DNA from: Pseudomonas sp. StFLB209
GTDB lineage: Bacteria; Pseudomonadota; Gammaproteobacteria; Pseudomonadales; Pseudomonadaceae
Reading direction: 5' to 3'
Length of the DNA stretch: 64,000 bases
Assembly: GCF_000829415.1 (NCBI RefSeq)
Contig: NZ_AP014637.1
Span: 5,039,001-5,103,000 of the forward strand
The notes beneath the pieces were generated by a model. The model made no database searches and was not told the DNA's origin. It was given only the letters and a program-made list of their open reading frames with translations. Every line of letters begins with the position of its first letter. Position 1 is the stretch's first letter. Below are positions 53,984-63,217 of the stretch, piece by piece. Both the position numbers and the translations under genes were made by a program.

Positions 53984-55399
53984 ATGGAAACTTTTGACTC
54001 TCAAGCGACGTTAATCATCGTCGGGATGGTTGTCGTCTACGTCCTGTTCACCACCTGGCTGACCCTGCGCATGCGCAGCAAGAACAGCGAGCAGTACATG
54101 GTGGCGGCGCGCAGCATGCCGGCGTTTATCGTTGGCGTGCTGATGATGTCCGAATACATCGGTGCCAAGTCCACCATCGGCACCGCGCAGGCCGCCTTCG
54201 AAAGTGGCATGGCCGCTGCCTGGGCAGTGGTGGCGGCGGCGATCGGCTTTCCGTTGTTCGGCATCCTGATGGCGAGAAAGCTCTACAGCTCAGGCGAATA
54301 CACCATCTCCGGGTTCATTGAGCGCAAATACGGCTACTCGGCCAAACTGATGGTGTCGATCATCATGATCTATGCCCTGCTGCTGGTGAACGTCGGCAAC
54401 TACATCAGCGGCGCGGCGGCGATCTCCACGGTGATGCACATCAACCTGCCCACCGCAGCCTTTATCACTGCCGTCGTCAGTACCCTTTACTACGCCTTTG
54501 GCGGCCTCAAGAGCGTGGCTTACATCAGTGTCCTGCACACCGTGGTCAAGTATGCCGGGGTGATGATCGTACTGTGGGTGGCAGTCAAGCTCGCCGGCGG
54601 TTTCGACAAGGTCCATCAGGGCCTGCCAGAGCACTACTTCACCTGGACCGGCGCCATCGGCGGCTCCAAGGTCATGGCCTGGATCATCGGTACGGTGGGC
54701 GCGATCTTCTCCACCCAGTACATCATGCAGGCGATCAGTTCGACCAAAAACCCCAACGCGGCGCGCAATTCAGCACTGTGGGCGGGCCTGCTGTGCCTGC
54801 CGATCTCGATTGCTCTGGGGCTGATCGGCGTCGTCGCCAAGTACCTGCACCCCGATATGAACAGCCTGTATGCGATGCCGGTGTTCCTGCATTCGATGAG
54901 CCCTTGGCTGGCCGGTGTCGTGACCATCTCGCTGGTGGCTTCGGTGTTCGTCGGCGTCAGCGCGGTGGCCCTGGCGATCACCTCGCTGGTGGTGCGCGAC
55001 TTCTATGTACCGCTGTGCAAACCTTCGGCTGAACGCGAATTCAAGATGACCAAGCTCATCAGCCTGGTGATCGGTTTCCTGCCGCTGGTGTTCGTCTTTG
55101 CCGTGCCGGAAATCCTCAGCCTGTCGTTCTTCACCCGCGCCCTGCGCCTGTCGATCACCGTGATTGCCCTGGTCGCCATCTACCTGCCGCTGTTCGCCAC
55201 CGGTCGCGGTGCCACCTGGGGGCTGGGCGCGGCGACCGTGACCACCAGCCTGTGGTATGTACTGGGTAACCCGTACGGTGTCGACAACATGTACATCGCC
55301 TTGGTGACCCCTGCCCTGGTCATCTGCATCGAACGTCTGCTGCCACGCAGCAACAAGCCCGCTACCCAGTCTTCGGAGGCCAGCAATGTCAACAATTGA
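53984..55399 (+). CDS. Sodium:solute symporter (SSS family)
   Basis: This 471-residue permease has about 12-13 TM segments of the SSS fold. RSKNSEQYMVAARSMP near residue 24 and EYIGAKSTIGTAQAAFESGM near 50 fit the family. GGAG at 53974 with a 6-nt spacer supports ATG 53984 over ATG 53981. It imports the operon's substrate, presumably an organic acid or acid sugar. Its 3' end overlaps the BNR gene by 14 nt. Confidence 0.9.
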   Translation: METFDSQATLIIVGMVVVYVLFTTWLTLRMRSKNSEQYMVAARSMPAFIVGVLMMSEYIGAKSTIGTAQAAFESGMAAAWAVVAAAIGFPLFGILMARKLYSSGEYTISGFIERKYGYSAKLMVSIIMIYALLLVNVGNYISGAAAISTVMHINLPTAAFITAVVSTLYYAFGGLKSVAYISVLHTVVKYAGVMIVLWVAVKLAGGFDKVHQGLPEHYFTWTGAIGGSKVMAWIIGTVGAIFSTQYIMQAISSTKNPNAARNSALWAGLLCLPISIALGLIGVVAKYLHPDMNSLYAMPVFLHSMSPWLAGVVTISLVASVFVGVSAVALAITSLVVRDFYVPLCKPSAEREFKMTKLISLVIGFLPLVFVFAVPEILSLSFFTRALRLSITVIALVAIYLPLFATGRGATWGLGAATVTTSLWYVLGNPYGVDNMYIALVTPALVICIERLLPRSNKPATQSSEASNVNN

Positions 55400-56510
55400 G
55401 CAACGCCAGGACGCCTACCTGCCGACCCCTTACGCGCAGAATCACGCCGCCAACCTGCATGAACTGGCTGATGGCACGTTGCTGTGCACCTGGTTTGCCG
55501 GCACCCAGGAAGGCATGGCCGACATCTTCGTGCTGCTGTCACGCCGCGACCCGCACAGCGGTGTCTGGAGCGAGGCCGAGCAACTGTCGGATGACCCTGC
55601 CCGCTCCGAGCAGAACCCGATCCTGTTCCAGGCCCCCGATGGCCCACTGTGGCTGATCTGGACCGCGCAGATTTCCGGTAATCAGGAAACCGCCGTGGTA
55701 CGCCGCCGCCTGTCTGAGGATGGCGGCAAGACCTGGGGGCCAATCGCTGACCTATTTGAAGAGGCCGGTACTTTCGTGCGCCATCCGCCCGAAGTGCTTA
55801 GCAACGGCGACTGGGTATTGCCGGTCTGGTATTGCATCACCCTGCCTGGCGAAAAATGGGTCGGCACCCATGACATCAGCGCGGTGATGATCAGCAGCGA
55901 CCATGGCCGCACCTGGAGCCGTCACGACGTGCCGCACAGCACCGGCTGCGTGCACATGAACGTCCATGAACTGGCCGACGGCAGCCTGCTGGGGCTGTTC
56001 CGCAGCCGCTGGGCCGATCATGTTTATTCCAGCCGCTCCACCGATCAGGGCCGGACCTGGAGCGCACCTGCGCCGACCGAGCTACCCAACAACAACTCAT
56101 CGATCCAGTACGTGCGCCTGGCCAGCGGTGAATTGGCGCTGGTCTACAACCCGATCAACGCCGAAGGCATCGAGCAGCGGCGGCTGTCGTTGTACGACGA
56201 AATCGAGGACGAGGGTGATGAGCGTGTCACCCCCGGCGCCAACGCCGACGGGCGCAGCGCGGTGTGGGGCATCCCCAGGGCGCCGATGAGCCTGGCGATT
56301 TCTCGCGATGAAGGCCGTAGCTGGCCGCTGCGCCTGGATATCGAGCTGGGAGACGGCTTTTGCATGACCAACAACTCCAAAGAGAAGCTCAATCGCGAGT
56401 ACTCCTACCCGAGCATCATCCAGGCCCGTGACGGCAGTCTGCATGTCGCGTTCACTTACTTCCGGCAGAAGATCAAGCACGTGCACATCCCGCTGGCGGC
56501 GATCCGCTGA
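55386..56510 (+). CDS. Cytoplasmic BNR/sialidase-fold protein
   Basis: This 374-residue six-bladed beta-propeller has four Asp-box repeats: SEDGGKTWGP (about 107), SSDHGRTWSR (about 175), STDQGRTWSA (about 218) and SRDEGRSWPL (about 304). It also has QNPILFQAPDGPLWLIWTAQ and YSYPSIIQARDGSLHVAFTY. No signal peptide is present and the start overlaps the symporter, so the protein should stay inside the cell. The usual extracellular sialidase role is therefore unlikely; it may be a cytosolic glycosidase, lyase or lactonase acting on the imported compound. Confidence 0.85.
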   Translation: MSTIEQRQDAYLPTPYAQNHAANLHELADGTLLCTWFAGTQEGMADIFVLLSRRDPHSGVWSEAEQLSDDPARSEQNPILFQAPDGPLWLIWTAQISGNQETAVVRRRLSEDGGKTWGPIADLFEEAGTFVRHPPEVLSNGDWVLPVWYCITLPGEKWVGTHDISAVMISSDHGRTWSRHDVPHSTGCVHMNVHELADGSLLGLFRSRWADHVYSSRSTDQGRTWSAPAPTELPNNNSSIQYVRLASGELALVYNPINAEGIEQRRLSLYDEIEDEGDERVTPGANADGRSAVWGIPRAPMSLAISRDEGRSWPLRLDIELGDGFCMTNNSKEKLNREYSYPSIIQARDGSLHVAFTYFRQKIKHVHIPLAAIR

Positions 56511-56817
56511 AGCAGACCTGGAGGTCTAAACCGCCGTAGGAGCTGCTTCAGCAGCGATGCTTTTCGCGGCTAAAGCCGCTCCTACGGGGTAATGCCGATC
56601 AGTTAAGAGCATTGAGATCTTTGTGGGAGGCAGCTCTGCTGGCGAATACAGAAGTACATCTACAACAGATGTGCCGGTTTTACTGGCCCTGTCGCGAGCA
56701 GACCGGGGCGCCGGCCGGCCCCTCCCACGGGGCCCAACCAGACCCACTAATCGCTTAACTGATCGGCATTGCTCCTACGGGGCAGTGCGTCTGGCCAACT
56801 TTATGGAGAACCCTTCA
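56511..56817. repeat. REP-rich intergenic region with nested inverted repeat
   Basis: There is no gene in 307 bp. One REP pair lies at 56533-56588 (GTAGGAGCTGCTTCAGCAGC and GCGGCTAAAGCCGCTCCTAC) and another at 56623-56735 (GTGGGAGGCAGCTCTGCTGG and a diverged partner). AATGCCGATCAGTTAAG (56591-56607) and its exact inverse (56754-56770) flank the second pair, and GCTCCTACGGGG occurs directly beside each. The region splits the operon before the SDR gene. Confidence 0.8.
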
Positions 56818-57504
56818 ATGCCTGAAAATTCCCCCATCGCCCTGGTCACCGGGGTCAGCTCCGGTATCGGTGAGGCCATTGCCAGCCGTCTGCTGGACGA
56901 TGGCTGGCAGGTCATCGGTCTGAGCCGTAGCCGTCCTGCACTGGAGCATCCGCAACTGCGCTGGGTCGCTGCTGACATGGCTGACAATCAAGCACTTGAG
57001 CACGCCCTTGAACAGGTCGGTGAACTGGACGCCATCGTGCATGCTGCAGGTTTCATGCGCACTGCACCGCTGGGTGAGCTACTGGCCAAAGACGGCGCGG
57101 CCATGTGGCAGGTGCATGTCGCCGCCGCCACGCAACTGGTCGACAGCCTGCTCGGACGCCTGCGGGTGCCCGGACGCATTGTGCTGATCGGCAGCCGAAC
57201 CATGAACGGCGCCAGTGGGCGTAGCCAATACGCAGCGACCAAGGCCGCGCTGGTCGGGCTGGTGCGTTCCTGGGCCATCGAACTGGCACCGCAAGGCATC
57301 ACCGTCAATCTGGTCGCCCCCGGCGCCACCGCGACACCGATGCTCAGCGCCCCCGGCCGGCAAGGCACGCCGCCGCGCAAACCACCGATCGGCCGCTTCA
57401 TTCAACCCGAGGAAGTCGCCGCGATGACCGCGTTCCTGCTCGGCCCGCAGGCCGGGGCCATTACCGGCCAGAGCCTGGTGATCTGTGGAGGGGCGTCGTT
57501 GTAA
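56818..57504 (+). CDS. SDR-family oxidoreductase
   Basis: This 228-residue short-chain dehydrogenase has TGVSSGIGEAIASRLL for the cofactor (about residue 11), IVLIGSRTMNG for the catalytic Ser, SQYAATKAAL (Tyr and Lys) and C-terminal ITGQSLVICGG. ATG 56818 has GGAGAA 7 nt upstream. It lies in the same direction as the acid-sugar operon but after the REP cluster, so it may have its own transcript. It probably oxidises a hydroxyl of the pathway substrate. Confidence 0.88.
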   Translation: MPENSPIALVTGVSSGIGEAIASRLLDDGWQVIGLSRSRPALEHPQLRWVAADMADNQALEHALEQVGELDAIVHAAGFMRTAPLGELLAKDGAAMWQVHVAAATQLVDSLLGRLRVPGRIVLIGSRTMNGASGRSQYAATKAALVGLVRSWAIELAPQGITVNLVAPGATATPMLSAPGRQGTPPRKPPIGRFIQPEEVAAMTAFLLGPQAGAITGQSLVICGGASL

Positions 57505-57507
57505 GCC

Positions 57508-57549
57508 GTTGCCGAGCGCCCAAAGATGATTCAATGGGCCCCCGGCAAC
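57508..57549 (+). terminator. Hairpin after the SDR gene
   Basis: GTTGCCGAGCGCCC (57508-57521) can pair with GGGCCCCCGGCAAC (57536-57549) with central mismatches and a 14-nt loop. There is no U-tract. It lies 4 bp after the stop of the SDR gene and could end the catabolic transcript. Confidence 0.4.
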
Positions 57550-57587
57550 AAATGCTAAAGTGTCGCCTCACCCCCTGAAGGATCGCC

Positions 57588-58352
57588 ATGAAAGTCGCCA
57601 AACGCCGCCAGGCCATTCTGGAGCTGGTGCTTGCCAACCACGGCAATATGAACGTCGAGAGTCTGTGCTCGATCATGCAGGTCTCCGAAGCCACGGTACG
57701 CCGTGACCTCACCGCGCTGGCCGAGCAAGGCATGATCATGCGTACCTATGGCGGTGCAACGCATATCGGCAAGCAGGCGCCAGAGACCTCGCTGGAAGAG
57801 CGCAGCATCCAGTCCGGCCCGGAAAAAAGCCGGATTGCCCGCACCGCACTGGCGCACATCCAGGATAACGACACCATCGTACTGGACAGCGGCACCACCA
57901 CCGCGACCCTGGCGCAACTGCTCAAGGAGCGGCGCGGCCTGCATGTGATCACCAACAACATTCTTGCCCTGCCGGCCTTGCGCGAGCTGCCCGAAGGGCG
58001 GGTTACCCTGCTCGGCGGCGACCTGCGCCCCGGCAGCATGGCCACCTTCGGCGCCGCGGCCCTCGCCGCTCTGGAGCGCTTGACTGCCAACAAGGTGTTC
58101 GTCAGCGCCGACGGCGTGGTCGCCGGGCGCGGTTTGTGCGAAGCCAATGCCGACCAGGCCTGGCTGAAAGAAAAAATGCTGCAGCAGGCTGCCGAAGTGT
58201 TCGTGCTGGCCGACGCCAGCAAGATCGGTCGCGATCAGCAGCAACACTGGACACCGCTCAACACGCACTGGACCTTGATCACCACCGCACGCCGTGAAGC
58301 ACTGCTGGAGTTCGAGGCCGATACCCGCATCACCCTGCTCCAGGCTGACTGA
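57588..58352 (+). CDS. DeoR-family transcriptional regulator
   Basis: This 254-residue repressor has an N-terminal HTH (about residues 5-57; LEYGN-like AKRRQAILELVLANHGNMNV, SEATVRRDLTALAEQGMI) and a DeoRC phosphosugar-binding domain (about 75-235; DNDTIVLDSGTTTATLAQLL). DeoR proteins sense phosphorylated sugars, which matches a kinase-based pathway. It is the last gene of the catabolic set, and 49528-49553 is its candidate operator. Confidence 0.9.
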   Translation: MKVAKRRQAILELVLANHGNMNVESLCSIMQVSEATVRRDLTALAEQGMIMRTYGGATHIGKQAPETSLEERSIQSGPEKSRIARTALAHIQDNDTIVLDSGTTTATLAQLLKERRGLHVITNNILALPALRELPEGRVTLLGGDLRPGSMATFGAAALAALERLTANKVFVSADGVVAGRGLCEANADQAWLKEKMLQQAAEVFVLADASKIGRDQQQHWTPLNTHWTLITTARREALLEFEADTRITLLQAD

Positions 58353-58423
58353 GCGGTCTTGTTTGACCTGCGCCAGCACATGGCGCACCCTCAGGGCCCC
58401 TCAGTTGCAGATCGCTCGCGTTC

Positions 58424-59128
58424 ATGGATCAGAAACTTCTCAGACTGCCCCGCAACACAAAGGGCCGAGACCTGGTGGTCGGCGATATCCACTTCAAACT
58501 GCAGGAATTGTTCGAAGGTCTTGAAGCGCTGGACTTCAATCCAGAGCGCGACCGCCTGATCAGTGTGGGCGACCTGATCGACCGCGGCCCTGGCGTGCTG
58601 CAAGGACTCAGGCTGCTGGGCGAGCCCTGGTTCTACATGGTGCAAGGCAACCATGAGCGCATGCTCATCGACGCCTGGCTGCGCAACCCCCACGCGCCCT
58701 ACTCGGCCCACGGTGCCGAGTGGTGGCTGTATATCGATGACGACTCAAAAGCAATGATCGTGCGCAAGCTGCAAAGCCTGCCGATTGTGATCGAGATCGA
58801 CACCGTCAACGGGATGGTCGGCGTCCTGCATGCCGACGTGCCGGCGCAACTGAGCTGGCAAGCCTTTACCGGCGCCCTGGATGCACCACGGGTCAGCGAG
58901 ACCGCGCTGTGGGGCCGCGAGCGCATCCGCCGTGGCAACCACCATGGCGTGACCGGGGTCTGGCGGGTGTGCACCGGGCATACCCGGGTCGACACGCCGC
59001 AGCGACTGGGCAACGTGCTGGCTCTGGACTGTACGGGGGGTGGTGCGGGCCCGCTGGCTTACTACTGTGCGCAAGACGATACCCTGCACTACGCTGATAC
59101 CCGACGATCCCCTACGACCAAAGCATGA
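58424..59128 (+). CDS. PPP-family metallophosphatase (PrpA/PphA-like)
   Basis: This 234-residue cytoplasmic enzyme has VGDIHFKLQELFEGLEALDF (motif GDxH), SVGDLIDRGP (GDxxDRG), VQGNHERMLI (GNHE) and later HADVP and CTGHTRVD histidines. This is the full bacterial serine/threonine or bis-nucleotide phosphatase metal site. No TM segment is present. It stands between the DeoR gene and a two-component system, with no clear operon partner. Confidence 0.88.
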   Translation: MDQKLLRLPRNTKGRDLVVGDIHFKLQELFEGLEALDFNPERDRLISVGDLIDRGPGVLQGLRLLGEPWFYMVQGNHERMLIDAWLRNPHAPYSAHGAEWWLYIDDDSKAMIVRKLQSLPIVIEIDTVNGMVGVLHADVPAQLSWQAFTGALDAPRVSETALWGRERIRRGNHHGVTGVWRVCTGHTRVDTPQRLGNVLALDCTGGGAGPLAYYCAQDDTLHYADTRRSPTTKA

Positions 59129-59259
59129 ACATTGGCGCCTGCCATACTTCGTAAAACCCTACTAATATGTGTAGATTGATGTCAAAGTGATATCACCCAT
59201 TATCAGCACTTCTGCCCCCCACACCTTCAGCCTCAATTCGTCGCCTGACGAGGTCGGCC

Positions 59260-62112
59260 ATGAATGACAAGACTATCAGCCTGCGGCATTGGATGTGGAA
59301 GGCATTGGCCAGTACTGCCCTGATCCCATTGATCGCCGTGGAGCTGGTATTGATCGGCATCTATCTGTTTACCAACCAGTCGATCCGCAACACGCAGATC
59401 GACTACCTGCATGAAACCGCCGTTAGCGACCTGACCGAATCAGTCGGGCAAAATACCCACATTATCAATACCGAACTCAGCCAGCTGGGCAACGACGCCA
59501 ACCTGTTTGCCCGGCTGACCGAACACGCCCTGCAGGGCGAGCAGCACGCCCCTGCAATCCTCGCCACCTCGGCAGACGGTGTGCGCTATGACAACGGTGC
59601 TGATGATCAGGTGGCATCGTTCTATTCCAGCCATACCCCGCTGGCCAGCCAAGACCTTGGCAAGGTCACACGCCTGGCGACACTGGACCCATTGATCAAG
59701 CAACTCAAAGACCGCAACCCGCTGATCGCCAGCGTTTACTTCAACAGTTGGGACAGCTACAACAGAATCTATCCGGGCTTCGATATCCTGCAACAGTACC
59801 CCCACAACATGAATATCCCGGAGTACAACTTCTATTACCTGGCCGATGCCAGCAATAACCCGCAGCGCAGTAGCCGCTGGACCGAGGTTTATCTGGACCC
59901 GGCCGGTAACGGCTGGATGATGTCGGCCATCGCCCCGGTGTATAGCGGCGATTTTCTCGAGGGTGTGGTCGGTCTGGACATCACGGTCAGCGGCATCCTC
60001 AAGCAGATCGGCGAACTCAAGGTGCCTTGGGATGGCTACCTGATGCTTGTGGCCCCGGACCTGACCATCATGGTCATGCCTGAGGCCGGTGAGCATGATT
60101 TCAAACTCATTGAGTTGACCGCGCATGCCTACACCCAGGCCGTGTCCAACGAGATGCTCAAGCCGCAGACCTTCAACCTGCGTTATAACGACGCCCATGA
60201 CGCCCTGGCCAACGCTATCGAAAGCCAACCACGTGGCGTGCTGACCACCCGCTTCGAGGGGCGTGCGCATCTGGTGGCCTGGGATACGGTGGCCAACACA
60301 GGCTGGCATTTGCTGGCAGTGGTAGATGAAGCTGCGATTACGGCCACCACCGATACCTTGGCCACCCATTATCGCCAAGTGGGTTATTGGCTCATTGGCG
60401 GTCTGGTGATCTTTTATCTGGGTTTTTTCCTGTTCATCTGGTGGCGGGTCAAGCACCTCAGCCAGGCCCTGGTTCACCCCCTGGCCGGGGTTTCGCAGAT
60501 GATGGCGCAGATCGGCCAAGGGCACTGGCAACCCGACAGGCCGCAGACCGACATCGACGAACTGGCCAGTATGGCGCGAAGCGCCAGCTCGATGGGTGAG
60601 CAGCTCAATGAAGCACAAGACTCACGTCACGTGGCCCAGCAACGTCTAACGGTGGTAATGGAAAGTTCCACTGAAGGGCTGTGGGAGTTCGATGTTGCAA
60701 AGCGCGAACTGAACCTGCGCGGCAGCCTGTGTCATCGCTTTAACCTGCCGGAAAAAATAAGCGACCACCGGCTGCTGCATGATCGCCTGCAGCCAGCCGA
60801 CAGCGAGGCCTTGATCCGTTTTATCAAGGACCTGGAAAAGGGCCGATATCACAACGGATGCGAGTTGCGCCTTGTCGATCATCACGGCAAAACCGTATGG
60901 CTGCAGTGCCGCGGGCGAGTGTTGGCACGTGATCCAGACAACGGCAAGCCACTGTTGCTGGCCGGCACCTGCATGGACATCAACGGTCTGAAGAACGTCG
61001 AAACCGACCTGCGGCTCAAGACGCTGGAGGCTGAGACCGCCAGCCTGGCCAAGTCACGCTTCATTTCCAGCATGACCCATGAGCTCAAGACACCGCTCAA
61101 TGCCATTCATGGCTTCGCCCAGTTGCTCAGCTACAACAACCCAGGTAGCGCCGGGCCGGTCGATGAAATCATCCGCGCCAGCAATCACCTGTGCCAATTG
61201 GTCAACGATCTGCTGAGCTGGTCGAGCGTGCAGGCCGAGCAGGCGCGCTTGCAACTGGCACCTATCGATACCACGCAACTGCTACGCGAATGCGTTGACA
61301 TGGTCAGCCGCGATGCTCAAGAGGCAGAGCTGACGTTAAGTCTGGGAGAAATTCAGGTCGGCCCCGGGATCATTGCCGATGCACGGCGGCTGCGTCAGGT
61401 GATACTCAACCTGCTATCGAATGCCATCAAATACAACCGGCCTGGCGGCGCGGTCACCGTGAGTTGCCGCCATGAGCACGGCCGTGCTCGCATCTATGTC
61501 GAGGACAGCGGGCTCGGCATCGACAGCCAGGCCCGTACACGGCTGTTCGAGCCCTTTCAGCGCCTGGGCCAGGAAAATACCGCGATCCCCGGCACCGGCA
61601 TCGGACTTGCGCTGTGCAAGGAACTGGCGCAACGGATGAACGGCGAAATCGGAGTCACCAGTACCTTGGGTAGCGGCAGCCTGTTCTGGATTGAACTGCC
61701 TTGCGCGCAAAGCGAGCCAACTGCTGCTGCCAGCAATCGCCAGGCCAGCGTGCTGTGCCTGCAACAGGACAACGCCGAGCGCGCGCTGATCAGGCAGGCA
61801 TTCAAGAACATCGCCAGTGTGCGCATAGTGGACGAGGACCGTCTGGTGCTTGAACAAATGAGTCAGGCACCGGTGCAACTGCTGCTTATTGATCTGGACT
61901 GCATCGGCTCAGCTATTCAGGCACTGCTGGTCAGCCTGCAGGAGCTCTATGAAGCGCGCTGTCCACCCGTGATCGTGATGAGTTCCCAAGAGATTCCGCG
62001 TTACCTGTTGAACCTCAACTGCCAAGGCCTGTTGAGCAAGCCTGTCGATCCAGACGAACTCAGAGAACTGGCTGCTGTTTTCCTGTGCGAGGATATCCAA
62101 CGTGTTCCGTAA
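59260..62112 (+). CDS. Transmembrane hybrid sensor kinase (dCache, PAS, HisKA, HATPase, degenerate REC)
   Basis: This 950-residue kinase has TM1 at about 15-37, a large periplasmic dCache-like region (45-375; PIYSGDF-like APVYSGDFLEGVVGLDITVS) and TM2 at about 380-402. A HAMP-like stretch and a PAS domain (470-590) lead to HisKA with SSMTHELKTPLNAIHG (His 607) and HATPase (700-825; GTGIGLALCKEL). The receiver (about 835-945) keeps LLIDLD and LSKPV, but its first strand reads VLCLQQDN without the usual acidic pair, so phosphoryl transfer may be weak. It overlaps the next gene by 11 nt. Confidence 0.92.
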   Translation: MNDKTISLRHWMWKALASTALIPLIAVELVLIGIYLFTNQSIRNTQIDYLHETAVSDLTESVGQNTHIINTELSQLGNDANLFARLTEHALQGEQHAPAILATSADGVRYDNGADDQVASFYSSHTPLASQDLGKVTRLATLDPLIKQLKDRNPLIASVYFNSWDSYNRIYPGFDILQQYPHNMNIPEYNFYYLADASNNPQRSSRWTEVYLDPAGNGWMMSAIAPVYSGDFLEGVVGLDITVSGILKQIGELKVPWDGYLMLVAPDLTIMVMPEAGEHDFKLIELTAHAYTQAVSNEMLKPQTFNLRYNDAHDALANAIESQPRGVLTTRFEGRAHLVAWDTVANTGWHLLAVVDEAAITATTDTLATHYRQVGYWLIGGLVIFYLGFFLFIWWRVKHLSQALVHPLAGVSQMMAQIGQGHWQPDRPQTDIDELASMARSASSMGEQLNEAQDSRHVAQQRLTVVMESSTEGLWEFDVAKRELNLRGSLCHRFNLPEKISDHRLLHDRLQPADSEALIRFIKDLEKGRYHNGCELRLVDHHGKTVWLQCRGRVLARDPDNGKPLLLAGTCMDINGLKNVETDLRLKTLEAETASLAKSRFISSMTHELKTPLNAIHGFAQLLSYNNPGSAGPVDEIIRASNHLCQLVNDLLSWSSVQAEQARLQLAPIDTTQLLRECVDMVSRDAQEAELTLSLGEIQVGPGIIADARRLRQVILNLLSNAIKYNRPGGAVTVSCRHEHGRARIYVEDSGLGIDSQARTRLFEPFQRLGQENTAIPGTGIGLALCKELAQRMNGEIGVTSTLGSGSLFWIELPCAQSEPTAAASNRQASVLCLQQDNAERALIRQAFKNIASVRIVDEDRLVLEQMSQAPVQLLLIDLDCIGSAIQALLVSLQELYEARCPPVIVMSSQEIPRYLLNLNCQGLLSKPVDPDELRELAAVFLCEDIQRVP

Positions 62113-63217
62113 CCTTCAGCTAAAAGCGCCGATCGTCATCATCGATGACGTTGCGGCCAATGTCCGTTTGCTCGGCTCGACTCTCAAGGCATTCGGTATC
62201 AAGCAGATTGTCACCTTTACCGACCCGCAGGCTGGCCTGCACTGGCTTGAACACAACCCTTGGGACATTCTGCTGCTGGACCTGGACATGCCTGCGCCCA
62301 ATGGTTATGACATTCTCCAGGCATTGGGGCAGCGCAACAGAATCGAACAGCCAGTGATCATCGTCACTGCCCTGAATGACCCGCAGAGCCGCCGCCAAGG
62401 GCTGGAACTGGGGGCCAATGATTACATCTGCAAGCCCATTGACTTGGCCGAGGTGATGCTGCGGGTCCAGAACTGCCTGCTTCTCAAACAAGCCACCGAG
62501 CAGTTGAAGCAGGTCAACAGCCAACTCGAAGCCAGGGTCCGGGAACGCACCGAGCAACTGGCTGAAAGCTACACAGCGCTGATTCGCGCGCTGGGTCGCG
62601 CCGCGTCTTATCGCGACGATGACACCGGCGAGCATATCTACCGCATCGGTACATTTGCCGGCATGCTGGCTCATGGTATGGGGATGCCACCAGAGTGGTG
62701 CGACCTGATCCGCCAGGCAGCACCTATGCATGATGTCGGCAAAATCGGCATCCCCGACGAAATCCTGCTCAAACCTGGCGCCCTGACCCCTGAAGAGCGT
62801 ACCCGCATGCAAGCCCATGCGCACATTGGCCACGCCATCCTGCAAGACCCGGCCAACAACGAACTGACTGACATGGCGGCACAAATTGCCCTGGCGCACC
62901 ATGAAAAGTGGGATGGCAGCGGCTACCCCAACGGCCTTGCTGCCGAAGCCATTCCCTTGGCAGCACGTATCGTGGCCCTGTGCGATGTCTACGATGCGCT
63001 GCGCCAAAGGCGCCCATACAAGCAGGCATGGGATCGCCAACGCGCACTGGGGCATGTCCGCGAACAAAGCGGCCGACACTTCGACCCGAACGTGGTCAAG
63101 GTCTTCGAAGGCTTTATCGACGAGATCGAGGCCATCATCGAACATAGTCTACCGAAAGCCGATCGACGCCCATCGCTGATGGATTCAGCCTTATTGCACC
63201 CTAAGGTTTTGGGCTGA
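62102..63217 (+). CDS. HD-GYP response regulator (cyclic-di-GMP phosphodiesterase type)
   Basis: This 371-residue protein has a receiver (about 10-125; IVIIDDVAANVRLL, phospho-Asp 60 in LLLDLDMPAPNG, Lys in CKPID), a coiled linker, and an HD-GYP domain (about 150-345). The HD-GYP domain carries MHDVGKIGIPDE (His210-Asp211) and HHEKWDGSGYPNG (GYP at 274-276). Intact HD-GYP residues predict hydrolysis of c-di-GMP on phosphorylation by the overlapping hybrid kinase. The ATG (62138-) side of the frame was checked; the annotated start overlaps the kinase end. Confidence 0.93.
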   Translation: MFRNLQLKAPIVIIDDVAANVRLLGSTLKAFGIKQIVTFTDPQAGLHWLEHNPWDILLLDLDMPAPNGYDILQALGQRNRIEQPVIIVTALNDPQSRRQGLELGANDYICKPIDLAEVMLRVQNCLLLKQATEQLKQVNSQLEARVRERTEQLAESYTALIRALGRAASYRDDDTGEHIYRIGTFAGMLAHGMGMPPEWCDLIRQAAPMHDVGKIGIPDEILLKPGALTPEERTRMQAHAHIGHAILQDPANNELTDMAAQIALAHHEKWDGSGYPNGLAAEAIPLAARIVALCDVYDALRQRRPYKQAWDRQRALGHVREQSGRHFDPNVVKVFEGFIDEIEAIIEHSLPKADRRPSLMDSALLHPKVLG

